Positions 1 through 10,809 of a DNA stretch of 64,000 bases are shown here, in pieces (position 1 is the stretch's first letter; every line of letters begins with the position of its first letter). Both the position numbers and the translations under genes were made by a program. The stretch spans positions 77,799,412 to 77,863,411 of the forward strand of contig CM043963.1 in the NCBI GenBank assembly GCA_014529385.2, written 5' to 3'. The notes under the pieces were generated by a model. The model had not been told where the DNA came from. It did no database searches and was given only the letters and a program-made list of their open reading frames with translations. Origin of the DNA: Adiantum capillus-veneris. Lineage: Eukaryota > Streptophyta > Polypodiopsida > Polypodiales > Pteridaceae.

Positions 1-740
1 TACCACCCTATATATACGCTCTTTGGCTCTTAATCCTAGCCCAGTTAAGGATCCCCAATCCACATTTAAGCAGTCCAAGCTCTTGGCCTACATCCGTGAC
101 CCCCTAGGTTGGCCCTTGTCCTTACAAGAGCCAATGAGTATTACTTTCAGAACTCCTTTACAAAACTACCAATAAGAACTTATTTACAAATTCAAGTGCC
201 ACTATCACGACAATATAGTCATCTCACCATGTGACTCACAGACATCATAAAACCCTGTGAGTGCCTAATCATGTTTACCTTTTCTCTTGAACTAAAGAGG
301 AAACTCAAAGTATTAGACAAGTTTTAAGGTATGAAATTTGGAAGAGACAAGCTAGTTAATTTTTTCATTTAATCATCAATTAAAACAACCCATTTTTAAT
401 CTTCTTGCAAAGGGTTGATAAAATGCACATGTAGTTTTACCGAGGGCTTCCTAAAATCATCAAGGTTTTAGAGTTAAATCAAAAGGACAACCAATTTTTA
501 AGAATCAAAAACTCTAAGTAGCCCATTTAAAGCAATTATGTCATAACCAGGAACTCATGGGTAGGTCACGCTCTGAAAACAGCAGAAATGAAGAAGGCAA
601 CCTATCACCACAAGTCAACTCGTCTTGCTTGGTGGCCATTCCTATAGAACATAACAAGACATACGTAGATTGACATCAAGCATCTAACGCTCGACAAAAA
701 TTCATGTGTATTTATTGAACATATATGATGATTGATTACC

Positions 741-914
741 TCTATAGTTGTCTCTAAAATGGTCCAATTTCATGGATTTCTCTACAACAATTTGAGTAGT
801 GAGACGAGAGCCGTGCTCTTTGAGTGAAAAATTCTATAGCTGTCTCTAAAATGGTCCAATTTCATGGCTTTCTTTACAACTATTTGAGTAATGAGATGAG
901 GGCAGTGCTCTTTG
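741..914 (+). repeat. Direct repeat, two ~82-bp copies offset by 92 bp
   Basis: Positions 741-822 and 833-914 carry the same sequence with about ten mismatches; both contain the core TGTCTCTAAAATGGTCCAAT and end in GTGCTCTTTG. This is an old local tandem duplication with a 10-bp spacer. No coding potential is visible in it. Confidence 0.85.
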
Positions 915-1113
915 TCGTACATGTTTTGATAGAGTTTTCAAAGGGTTGCAGCTTAATCATTATGCTTAAACCCTACTCTTTTATCCTACTTTGGTAGTTT
1001 ATTTGTAGATTTCCATTCAGCGTGGTAATATCGTCGGCCATTTAGTCTCTAGATCAGGGACCCATCTTACTCATAATCAAGCGTAGTAAATTTTCTCTTA
1101 TTTCTCGTAGAAC

Positions 1114-1115
<2 letters not shown>

Positions 1116-1169
<54 letters not shown>
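1116..1169 (+). repeat. (GA)27 microsatellite
   Basis: Uninterrupted GA dinucleotide run of 54 bp in intergenic sequence. It is the first of many GA/CT tracts that characterise this window. Confidence 0.98.
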
Positions 1170-1172
<3 letters not shown>

Positions 1173-2161
1173 GTTGTCATAGTTGGAGGGTCTTGGATGT
1201 TGATGACAGAACCTAGTGCAAAACTTAACTGAGGAAAATACTGGGATAAAAATTTGTCTTCATGCCACAGAACGTTTATGCAGAGGAGAACGTTGGCTCA
1301 TAATATATAAGATGCATTGCCAAACAAGGATATACGTAGATTGAGATCAACCACCTAGGAATAAATTAAAGATGTATAGAGTGCTTCGAGGATTACAATA
1401 TATAATTTGAATTGTCTAACTATGAGAAAAGAAGTTTGTGCGGTCTATTTGATATATAGATATGATAATCAAAATTGAGCATGTATATTGAGAAGAACAT
1501 GTAGGTAAACTAAATTTAAGGAAGCATTGACAAACTCAAAAAATGCAAAAAGCATCAACAGACTATAAAAATTAAATTGCACTATCAACCTAATAATCGT
1601 ATACGGGTGTCGTCCAATTGTGCAAGCCAGAGAACAATGTTTGAGTCAAGCTACATAAAAGCAATGTGAATAGCTAAAAATTTTGTGTTGCAATGAAGCG
1701 TCCCACAGTGAAAATGCTAAATATACAGTGCATGTCATTCAGAAGTGCCAGTATTGTTGAGAGTTGGCATTGTGTTCTCTCCAAAAATTATAAGAAACAA
1801 ATTCGTGCCATGCTCGACAAAGGTAAGAGGCACACCGCCTTTGCCCCAACAAACTCCCACTTAAAGGCGATACACTGATAAGTGAGACCTACTAGCTAAA
1901 CTACTAGTATGTACAAGAAACTAGGTGAAAGACTCTCTCAACCTATGCCCACTAGCTCACTTTGTCCATCTACACGCAGTCGTATCAGCTCTGGTGGTAG
2001 GCAAGTGTGTGTACCCATGCTAGAGCATGTATGTAAATCCCGCAGACTACTATATATGGTCTACAAAACTTCACTATGCATCATGCTAGTGACAGTCATC
2101 GCACGACTGACAACCCCTACTGCAAATGCTCCCACTACAGCTGCTAGATCGGGCCTCGACA

Positions 2162-2614
2162 CTAACAAGTCGAACATGAGACACCAAATGATGAAAAAAT
2201 TTGCACAAACATGGTTGTACTTGCCCCTGTGCTATCTGCATGTACTGCATGATCAGGACTACCCATTGTGTATGGATGTGCCAACACTGACACTGAAAAA
2301 CCTACGTCCTTGTCACCCATAGGAAAAATTGTGCATCCTAGCACCAACTCATCAGCCTCTAATATGAGCATATCAAAGAACTCCATGTCTGTCATCTCTG
2401 TATGTGTCTCTAGGGAGCAGACCTGCTCTACCTCTGCCTGCACAAAGTCTGACAACACCTGTTGTGTCTCACTAGAGCACTGCCACTCTATCTTTGTCTC
2501 TACAGAGTCTACTAGCACGTCTTGCATAGCTAAATGCTCTGTCTCATGAGCATGATGGAGATCACTGGCAAAAGAGACACGTCTCGTCTCTCTCTCAAAG
2601 CATGCCAGCAACAA
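2162..2614 (-). CDS. Unrecognised 150-residue acidic open frame in the copia remnant
   Basis: An open frame lying downstream of the copia protease fragment. It is rich in Glu, Thr, Ser and Val, with repeated short phrases such as SSETQ and SLETH. It matches no domain I recognise and overlaps an open frame on the other strand. It may be decayed pol sequence that happens to stay open, or a spacer of this family; I would not treat it as an independent gene without homologues. Confidence 0.2.
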   Translation of the reverse strand: MLLACFERETRRVSFASDLHHAHETEHLAMQDVLVDSVETKIEWQCSSETQQVLSDFVQAEVEQVCSLETHTEMTDMEFFDMLILEADELVLGCTIFPMGDKDVGFSVSVLAHPYTMGSPDHAVHADSTGASTTMFVQIFSSFGVSCSTC

Positions 2615-2757
2615 AACGAGACTACATTGTCTCGAACCTCACACACATGCATAGGATATTCCATGCCACTGCGAGCTCCTCTGGAAATCACTAATGAGCT
2701 GCAATGAGTCTGGAAAGATTGCTCTCTAAGTAATATGTGACAACCAAAGTCTGCTAA

Positions 2758-3111
2758 CTATCTCACTGAGATCAAGCTTTGTCTCAGCTGAGGAACATAG
2801 AGCACATGTCGTAGCGTGTATGACGTACCACTGGGCAAAGACAAACAAACGTCTTTTGCACCCTCTATGTCAAATGTTGAACTATCGGCCAAGTGTAGAC
2901 AACCAAAACTCCCACTAGAGAAGCTGCTAAACCAGTCAGGATGCCGTGTGACATGGAAAAATGCATCCTCATCTAGCAACCAACGTGGAGAAGTGTCACT
3001 GCTCAAAGACATGTAATCAGGAGGAACGCTAAAGGAAAATGTGAAATCACCGTCACTGCCATATGAATCCATTGCTCTAGCATGTGTCAAAATCTCATGT
3101 TTGTGCGACAT
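2758..3111 (-). pseudogene. Copia protease / gag-pre-integrase fragment
   Basis: The 117-residue frame carries the order typical of Ty1/copia polyproteins: the protease block starting WLLDEDAFFHVT (residues ~44-55), a following HLADSS block, and the C-terminal phrase LRHVLYVPQLRQSLISVR. The same reading continues past an in-frame stop at 2758 as gag-pre-integrase-like sequence to about 2600. The active-site triplet that is normally D-S/T-G reads D-E-D, so the glycine is lost and the protease should be inactive. In a live element this domain would process Gag-Pol. The family assignment is from motif order; the exact family is not named. Confidence 0.75.
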
Positions 3112-3145
3112 GCATAGATCTTCGTTGTTGTCTCATACGCATGGA

Positions 3146-3187
3146 ACAATGGCGCCTAATGTGCCCTGTGTGACCACAATGCCAACA
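3146..3187 (-). pseudogene. Gag CCHC zinc knuckle
   Basis: Fourteen codons read CWHCGHTGHIRRHC, a perfect C-x2-C-x4-H-x4-C retroviral-type knuckle followed by a basic stretch. It would bind element RNA in the gag nucleocapsid. The frame is open only between a stop near 3281 and one near 3107, and lies just upstream of the protease fragment, as expected for a copia gag-pol. Confidence 0.8.
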
Positions 3188-4376
3188 ATGCAAGTATCGG
3201 CAAGAACGAGACCGCCGGCTCTCATTGTCACACATGTTTGCTCCCATAAGTGAACTCCAATATGGCAACAAAGTGGGAGATCACTCGACCAATACACAAT
3301 CATGAAAACCATGATCAATCGCATCAAAACCGATGCTCACATATGCATAAAACAACTCCACAATCTGCTATTTGCAAATATAAACTAGGACAAACTTCTC
3401 CACCGAGCGTAAAGCGCATAACCATATACGCAAGTAGAGAGCAAACTAACTCAAAACGCATTCCACAAGAGAAACTGCCTACAAAAAACCTGCAAAAACC
3501 TGTGAAACCTGTGACTAGCAAAGATGTAGCCTCACTCCTGCGAGAGTGGGTATAAGAACACCAAACTGTGTCCAAACTGACAAAACCTGCCAAAGTGAGA
3601 GTGAATACTCGATCACTCTCAAAGTGGGAATATATTGACCACTATGCCATCAGAGAGTAAACTGCAAATGCGTGCAAATCATGGCAAGAATCTGGGAAAA
3701 ATTCAACAGAGTTTTCCCTAAAAATTGAGCAAAAACTCAAGTACAATCTCTATCATAAACCATAACACCACTCAATGCCAATGAGTAGAAATGCCAAAAT
3801 GGCTCAAAATTTTCACATACAATGGCAATCCGCACTCAACGTACATCAACGAAGTGACCGTGCCTAAGCAAGCGCCAAAAGAGTTGCAATCCAAAAACTT
3901 GATCAATGCGAAAACAATGCTCTCAAGAGAGCTCACTGGCACTTGAAAGTGCTCGCCAAAATGCATGTACAATGGGCATCAACCATGTGCCATCACCATA
4001 TGCAAACCATCCACAAAGACCATGAATCCAAACACAAATCACTGCCAAAGTATCCTGTGAAAGAGGCTCCACTTGTGTGCTCCAAAAACCGTCTCTCAAG
4101 AGACCGCTTCGATGGTGTGTAAATGCCTCCGTGACTCTTTGCCCAAATCTACCAAAAACCCTCAAACCACAAGCTCTGCACAAGATGAAATTGCATCTTA
4201 AGATCATAATTTATGCACCTAGCTTCGAGCACCTACCGTGCTTCCAAAATGGCATCAAACTCGCACAGTAAGCGAAAACAGAAAACCTACAATTACTGTA
4301 TACAGTCAATCTGAGCTGAATATCAGCAAAACGGTGAGGAATTTGCAATAAGTTTCTTCTGCAAACTTGTAGACCA

Positions 4377-4936
4377 TGTCAAAACGGATGGGCTGCAAGG
4401 GTAGAATTCCATTATCTACATTTTATAAGGAGAAAAACGAATCTGAAAACAGTGCTGTTGTGCACAAAGTTTTTAGGACAGCACCTTCACTTACACACAA
4501 TCTTTCACACTGTTTTCTGAGCTTCCACAAGAGTATACATCACTCTCAAATGAGCTCACAAGCTCCCATTGCATTCTCACAAAGCTTTCAAGCTTTCTTA
4601 ATTTCTCCACTGCAGCCAAGCTCAAGCCGCCATAGCCGAGCTCCGTCGCTCCGTTCTGCCAAGAAGCCATCGCCCGCGCGTCGCCAAAGTTGTGCTACCA
4701 ATTGAAGAGTGCGTGTACACGGAAACATGCATGCGCAGTGCGGTGTGAGTGTGGGAGGGAGATAAGGAAGAGTACACAATGTGTGGGTGGAGCAAGACTC
4801 TAGTATGAGCTGCCCCTTATTCTTTGTATATGTACACAAGAATAAGGTATCACGTGACAGGCGCCCATAGCCTGGGCAGTTGGGCAAGGCACGAACGCTA
4901 GAGAGAGGGAATGGGGGAACATACTTGGCACAACAA
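4377..4936 (-). repeat. Possible 5' LTR of the copia remnant
   Basis: On the minus strand the segment would start TGTTGTGCC and end TTTTGACA, with inner sequence beginning TGGT right after it, where an initiator-Met tRNA primer site is expected but here degenerate. The position just upstream of the gag region fits a 5' LTR. No second copy is in the window to confirm it. Confidence 0.35.
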
Positions 4937-4940
4937 CAAA

Positions 4941-5297
4941 GGCCTCGCTATAGCTCAGGGTATCCACGACACCCCTATCCTCTCAAAAAACACCTTTAAA
5001 AAACACACTTTGCGCTAGCAGACCACCGCCTGCTCACTTCCCAATGCATACACACTCCACAAGTCCACCACACAATGCACACCTACTGCCACGGTCTGTC
5101 TCCACCCTTACACACGCACACAACTGCTCAATCTTACTCTCTCGCACAAAACACCGTCGGTTCGGGGGGCATACATCCACACTACCAGCACCGCGGGGAA
5201 ATAGAAGAGCATGAGAAAGAGAAGGGGTGCAAGGGAGAATTGACACCAACACAGGGTAAGTGGACTCTATTCCATTATATAAAAAAAACTTTACATG
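4941..5297 (-). repeat. TRIM terminal repeat, 3' copy
   Basis: Shares about 90% identity with 6072-6427, from AGGCC-CGCTATAGCTC to CTTTACATG. On the minus strand it opens with a T-rich TATATAA-containing stretch that could serve as a promoter. Confidence 0.8.
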
Positions 5298-5757
5298 CAA
5301 CCACCTGCACATCTTCCATAACTAGAGCCGCTCTAGCCGGCATCCTTGGCATAGGAACCATCATGTCTCTCTGCAACCATAGAACCCTAGGTTCTTCTTG
5401 CATAGGACCGTCCCTTAGCACTACATGTGGCTCGGCCACCCCCGCATCACACTGCCTTGGGACCACCGCATTTGGCAAAATCCTCCTAGCTTTGTGCTTC
5501 TTCAAAATATTTTTGGTCCACCCTCTCGCTAGAGCTACCGCTTCCTCATACCATACCAGGCCATCTATCTCAACTTTGTTGCGCACTTCTTCATGCAGGC
5601 AATCCATGAATTTACTCAACTTTAAAAAACCGACATTTTTTGCAGCAGTTACCTTGATTAGCTTTCCCCAAAGGACTTTGAAATCCCATATGAATGCTTG
5701 AAAATCCTCTTCCAAGCTCTGCTTCAATCCCTCTAGCTTTCTCTTCACTTTGTCCAA
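5275..5757 (-). pseudogene. Retrotransposon gag fragment
   Basis: The 160-residue frame begins MDKVKRKLEGLKQSLEEDFQ and continues with FKVLWGKL, FLKLSKFMDCLHEEVRNKV and a basic KNILKKHKARR tail. It resembles the C-terminal half of a retrotransposon gag domain (capsid-like helices around a W-G-K-L core). Gag-like reading continues upstream (5760-6050) in broken frames, including the words FPFLWGLN and KLGFKTMDC. The frame runs into the left terminal repeat and stops there. It is the only protein remnant in the TRIM-like element and lacks a zinc knuckle, protease and polymerase. Confidence 0.6.
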
Positions 5758-6071
5758 CTATGCATCCGCTACAAACCTGCTTCGAAAAGCCGCCTCTAGG
5801 GCTTCATAATCTGGCTTTTCTTCATCACATAAGCCATCGAACCATAGCTTCGCTTTACCACAAGCCAGGAGCGGGAACACTTATATCGTACCTTCTTTTC
5901 TCGATGAACCACTTTCTAACACGAACAATCCATAGTCTTGAAGCCAAGTTTTCGCATATTCAACCCCCATAAAAATGGGAAATCCCATCCAAGCCATCAC
6001 TTCTCTAGCAGCATCTGCTCTTCAAAGGCCGCATCTTCGGCATCACCAAAATCGTCACTTTGACATCAATT

Positions 6072-6427
6072 AGGCCCCGCTATAGCTCAGGGCATCCACA
6101 ACACCCCTATCCTCTCAAAAAACACCTTCAAAAAATATACTTTACGCTAGCAGAACACCGCCTGCTCACTTCCCACTGCATACACACTCCACAAGTCCAT
6201 CACACAATGCACACCTACTACCACGGTCTATCTCCACCCTTACACACGTACATAGCTGCTCAATCTCACTCTCTCGCACAAAACACCGCCGGTCTGAGGG
6301 GCACACACATCCACACTGCCAACATCGCGGGGAAACACGAGAGAGAGAAAGAGAAGGGGGCCAGGGGAGAATTGACACCAACACGGTGTAAGTGGACTCT
6401 ATTCCATTAAAAAAAAAACTTTACATG
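6072..6427 (-). repeat. TRIM terminal repeat, 5' copy
   Basis: Partner of 4941-5297, offset by 1130-1131 bp, with about 35 substitutions and small indels. That level of divergence implies an old insertion, since the two LTRs are identical at integration. Confidence 0.8.
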
Positions 6428-6989
6428 GACACGAGCTCCAAGATATAGACGGCTCGGTGAACAACACACCATTCGAAATTTCGCTTCACAAAAAAAATAA
6501 AAAGGACAAACCCTCGTTGGCTCCCTGTTGCACCATAGGCTTCCGACCCTGCGGGCACACCCATATGCGGAAAGACCTTCTCCCCAAAGAAAAGAAACTC
6601 TCTTTTTTATCTCTCAAAAAAAAAAAAAAAACCACGCAGGTCGTCCGAAAGAGAGAGCGTCCCCTTCCAAAAAAAAGTGAAAAATGTGTTTTTTATGAGC
6701 CCTCCACCTTTTTCAATCTTTCCCTTTTTTTTCAACTTTCTAAATATAGCCAAGCACAAGCTAGATCGTTTGTGCTTCTTTGAGCTTTCATTAACATTTT
6801 TTCTTTTCCTTCCCCTTTAGCTTTGAAGTTCATACCTCTTTTTCCGCAACTGAAGCCAACCTTTCTTTGCCTTTACAAATAATAACCAAGGGGTTTTAAA
6901 CCCTCGTTTCCCATGTTGCCGGTGCTCTGCACATTAATTTCCGAGCTGCAAAAAGCTAGTGAAAGTTGCTGACCTAGAGTTCAAACTTG
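6428..6989. other. No gene recognised; homopolymer-rich
   Basis: Contains A and T homopolymer runs (for example about 6618-6633) and no convincing coding or repeat signature. Confidence 0.5.
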
Positions 6990-7014
6990 CCAACCCACGC
7001 CACGAACTTTGCCG

Positions 7015-7720
7015 GGACGCAAATCGGGCCTGCAAAAACCAAGAAAATCACCTGGTGCTGCCTTGTCGGTAACTGTTGCCAAACTCCCCTTGATCACCGA
7101 AACTCTGATTGTCAAGACGTTAATTCTTATCAACTTCACTTAACATGGCCACACTTTGGAACCTTATCGAAGCTCAAAAACCATCAAATGGCACATCTTT
7201 CGATACTGTCAAGTGGGCACACACTCGACTCCCGACAAATCTTCCACAGGCAATAACTTTCTCTCTGGAGCTCCGATTCAAGATCCGAGAAGACCGACAT
7301 GCTCCACGACTTGAGCCCTTTAATCCTACCATTGACTCTAGCTCTGGCCATCTGTTCCTACCTCTCCTGCCCGTCGGAGATCTACAAACCCTTCCATCTT
7401 TAGACCACCATATCTTTCACATCGGGGCTTCGCTTGATGAGTCGTCTAAACGAGCTTCTACAGAATCTTGAGCACTACATTCCCAATCGTTATCCCTGCA
7501 CTTTGAACACTTTGACTCGCCATCCCCACTGGCACTTTCTAGGGCCTTCTTGGCCTAAAAGACCACATCACGCATACATTCCCGCTGCCACTTGTCTGCC
7601 CAGGGCCTTCATACTTGCTTTAGCCTTCTGCACTGCACCTACCTGCAGCCTTAGCCTGGCATTGCACACCTTCCAGCTTGGACCAACTTTGGTTGCACCA
7701 ACACCTGTACCCCAACACTT
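7015..7720 (+). repeat. Dispersed repeat, copy 1
   Basis: Shares diverged but clearly collinear blocks with 56930-57620 in the same orientation: AATGGCACA, GATCCGAGAAGACCG-CATGCTCCA, TAGCTCT-GCCA-CTGT, GATCTACAAA, CCATCTTTA, CCCAGGGCCTT-TAC-TGCTTTAGC, and CCAACTTTGGTTGCA. The reading frames do not agree with a recognisable protein. The family is unidentified. Confidence 0.7.
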
Positions 7721-7740
7721 TTGCAAGAGAGAGAATTAGA

Positions 7741-8634
7741 GAACTTGACAACATTTGAGGATCGGAGTTATGTGGAGCTGGTCCCCCCTCCAATAGGCTT
7801 TTGTATTATAGATTCTCCCATAAAGAGAGACTTGATACAATACAATCTTTGGGTTCCTTGAGACCTAGGTGATTCAATGAAGATGGAAAACTTCATGCAT
7901 CACAAGCATAACATAACCTTTGTAAAAGCATTAACCATCCCCGGCCTCAGTCCCAAGGCCTGAAACACCTTCGAAGATGGAGAGAGCTAGCGGGGAATGA
8001 GGGTAGGGAAGAGGAAGAAGAAGTAACATACGAGAAAGAGATAGTTCCCAACTTATCATCACTCTTGTTGCATAGCATAGCATAATAGCATAATAATGAT
8101 GATGAAGAAGATGGCAAGCTTAAACATTGAAGCATGGCTCTTGGTTGGATTTTCATTCCATAGCCAAGAGTGTTGGTGTAGGCTCTCAACCTCCCAACAA
8201 GCTTGGAGAAGGAGATGGAGTTCTTGCACTTTCACCACGTGAGAATGAGCATGTGAGTGTGTTTGAGAGAGAGTATACCCCCCAAGCACACCCCCAGCTT
8301 GCTTTGGTCGACCCCTCATTGTAGCTCAAGCTTGCATTTGATTGAACCCCTGCAATCCTAGCCAATCACATGCATAGTGCATATCAAGCAACCATGCTAG
8401 CATTAGGACAAGTGTCCTCCTTTCCCCTTTGAGAGAGAGGGCTTGATAAATGTTTAAACAATTAATTTAATTTAATTATTATAAATGCTCATTGGACCCC
8501 TCTTTAGCCTAGCCAATAGGATTCAAGCACCCCATGTGGCTACGCATAGGGAGAACCTAACATGTGTCCTTATGTCCCTTGAGGAAGGGGTGCCCTTTGG
8601 GTGAGTGAGAGGTTAATTCAAACATATCCCAGTC
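7741..8634. other. No gene recognised
   Basis: Mixed sequence with short ATA/ATG-rich simple repeats near 8075-8112 and no coding signal I trust. Confidence 0.5.
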
Positions 8635-9333
8635 GATATTTCTGAAAGCACTCTCTCGGGCACCAGTAGTGAAGAGATAGGAAGAAACCAAATGGGTGTT
8701 TTTATTGGATGGCATGAGAGCCACTTCACTTTGAGCTATTGGGTAGTGATAGGAGCAGCCACCCCTCTTCCTCTTGAGCAATGCCTACACTGTCTAGTGG
8801 GGGCAACTTCTCCCCCTTCTCCCTTGTTGTACATGCAATGCTCAAGGGGTACTTCCTTCGCCCCCTTCTTCTCCTTTTTCCTACATGTGAGTAGGGTATG
8901 CTCCCTCTTGATCTTGTTCTCTGCTTTCAAACTTGGATGCGTTGTAGCTGAGCAATGCTCACATCCCCCTTCACCTCTGCTCGTATTTGTTGTTGTCAAG
9001 AGCAGCACTTGCTCACTCTTTTCACGCTTCGGTGTGCTATAGGTAAGTAATGCTCAATATTATGCCTTTAATTCAACACTACAAAGCCTTGCTTCAGTAT
9101 GCCGTTCTGGCCACTTTAGGGCTACTACAAACTGCTTGTAATGAATTTTCAACGCTAGAAGTATAGTACAGATTTGTAGTCTCCCGGTTTACTCTCCTTA
9201 GAGGAGAGATATGGACAACCTGTCTTCTAGCACATCCAATACGAGTGGCATCCTCCCAAGGACCACTGTTGATAATCGCATCAACAATAACTTGAGTTGG
9301 ATTTTGATCAGTCAGCAAGTGAATAATCTCCAT
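8635..9333 (-). pseudogene. RPS5: Broken copy of the cytosolic ribosomal protein uS7 (RPS5) gene
   Basis: Minus-strand codons 9333-9187 read [30 protein letters not shown] and ISPLRRVN, almost word for word the C-terminal half of eukaryotic RPS5/uS7, which lines the mRNA exit site of the 40S subunit. The next part of the same protein, YLFTTGARESAFRNI, follows at 8679-8635 after ~500 bp, so the copy appears to carry an intron and is not a processed retrocopy. A stretch that normally contains GVV between RIG-S-A and RRQ is deleted in frame, a conserved Arg after NSGP is Trp, and the N-terminal half and the final ~35 residues are absent. I infer a duplicated genomic fragment that no longer works. 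Confidence 0.85.
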
Positions 9334-10809
9334 CACTATGAAAGCTTCAAGCCTCTGGGTACTGTTGAGCGCCAACGTAGGTGATTAAACAAAAGCATGT
9401 GCCTTATATTCCGTTGCTTTATTTAATTAGAGTGAGGTTATTGATCATGTGATTGGGCTCAAGGGAAATGGCGTAGATCATGCCAAGCGGCCTTTTGTAG
9501 GCTAAAAAAAAAGCAAAAAAGGGCTTTTGGCTCACTAAGTAAAAAAAGACTCAAAGTCAATAGATATAGTCAAAACCTGTTTTTAGTCAAAATTTCAACC
9601 ATTTCAAAGCATGCATGTGATGTCAAAATGAGGTTTTGGTTTCCTAAAACTCAAAACATACCCTCCGTAAAAAGGCACCAGTATACTCCGAGCTTGTTAC
9701 ACGAGCAAGATACCAACCTATGCCACTGTATTTAATGTATTAGCAAAAAAAGAAAGTGTTCAAAACTCGATCATCATAATTTCGGTAAAATCCAAGCCAT
9801 GGCATACTACAACATCTACTAACATAATATGGCGGAAGGGGGAGCCCTTTACACGTGTCGCAATCTGCGACCTGAAAGCTAAAGTCCAAAACGAAAACAA
9901 ACCCCTTTGCACGTGATAAAGAGGGAGAGAGAAGGGGAGAGAGAGAGAGGCTGCCGAAGGCGGCCGGCCGTACTAATAGTATATACTTCTTAGTAGATGG
10001 AAGCTAGTATCCCAACATCTTTGAGTTAGAGACCATAGGTAAAACCAGAGGAAGTAAACCAACTGTCCAAAACAACCATATTTACCACCATAGAAAAACG
10101 ATAACCAGTGACAAAAGGGTATAGTAAAAAAGAAGCAAGTACCCCAAAATACTATTGTGGATGTCAAAAATTCAAACTTGAAAAAAAAGCTTCAAGCAAC
10201 CCCTTCTCCTTAAGTGTGTCAAAACCAATATTATCATGCCAGAAAAGAAAATAAAAAAAGCACCCACCTGAGTATCCATTATTGAACCTGAGTATCCATT
10301 ATTGAACAAGAGCTCAAAACCAAATCAATGAAAGCAAGCTCTAATAAGTAAGTGCCAAACCGTGAGCAAGTCAACCATTTCGGTAACCTATCTTATGATC
10401 CAAGAGGTCGTTCTCTCTCTCCCTCTCCCCCCCTCCCCCTCTCTCTCCAGTAGAGAAGTCTGGTAAATCAGATGAAAACCACGGTACGAGTAGCTACTAC
10501 GAGAACAGAGCACCCAAGACATTGGTCGAAGAAGACACGGAAGATATGACCCATAAGAGAGAGAGAGAGAGAGAGAGACGGTCTTAGCAAATGGGGATGA
10601 TGGGTCGTCGGATTGGCAGGGAGTTCGGACTACCTGCTGATCCTGAGTCGGGAGAACATGCAGCAGCCGGCAGGAGCGTACCGAACCAGGTGCCAAAAGC
10701 TCAAAAGGTTGAGGCATGTAGGGTGCAGGAATGCAATTCCGGGCTGAGGCGGGGTTGGATTTGAACAGCCAAAAGTGCATTCCACATCAGCCTACTCCAT
10801 TGAGCAGAG
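9334..10809. other. Region upstream of the PPR gene, no gene recognised
   Basis: AT-rich sequence with GA-rich stretches (for example near 9930-9950 and 10557-10577) and a 20-bp tandem duplication at 10267-10306. It may contain the PPR promoter, but I see no unambiguous TATA box at the right spacing. Confidence 0.45.
10267..10306 (+). repeat. Perfect 2 x 20-bp tandem duplication
   Basis: The unit CCTGAGTATCCATTATTGAA occurs twice without a mismatch, which suggests a recent slippage or strand-repair event. Confidence 0.95.

Larger units (their letters stand above)
1..2159. other. Intergenic, no gene recognised
   Basis: AT-rich sequence with stops in all frames and only short open stretches. 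Apart from the direct repeat at 741-914 and the GA tract at 1116-1169, I see no coding, RNA or mobile-element signature here. Confidence 0.6.
2160..4936 (-). mobile_element. Decayed Ty1/copia retrotransposon remnant
   Basis: Reading the minus strand from right to left, I see a possible LTR (4377-4936), a decayed gag region with a CCHC zinc knuckle (3146-3187), and a copia protease plus gag-pre-integrase stretch (2600-3111). Order and polarity fit the 5' half of a Pseudoviridae-type element. No integrase, reverse transcriptase or RNase H is visible to the left, so the 3' half is missing or unrecognisable. Many stops and frame changes show that it is dead. The outer limits are approximate. Confidence 0.65.
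4941..6427 (-). mobile_element. TRIM-like short LTR retrotransposon (~1.5 kb)
   Basis: Two direct repeats of ~356 bp (4941-5297 and 6072-6427) with roughly 90% identity flank ~775 bp of internal sequence that encodes only part of a gag. This matches terminal-repeat retrotransposons in miniature, which rely on another element's enzymes. The gag polarity makes the right repeat the 5' LTR. I could not find a target duplication or an obvious primer-binding site, so the exact ends are uncertain. Confidence 0.6.

Noticed and set aside
3041-4271. Plus-strand frames opposite the copia remnant
   Set aside because: They are antisense shadows; the motif-bearing reading is on the minus strand.
9094-9375. 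Plastid rps7 insertion
   Set aside because: The residues match the cytosolic uS7/RPS5 sequence ([16 protein letters not shown]) rather than the shorter bacterial-type plastid S7.
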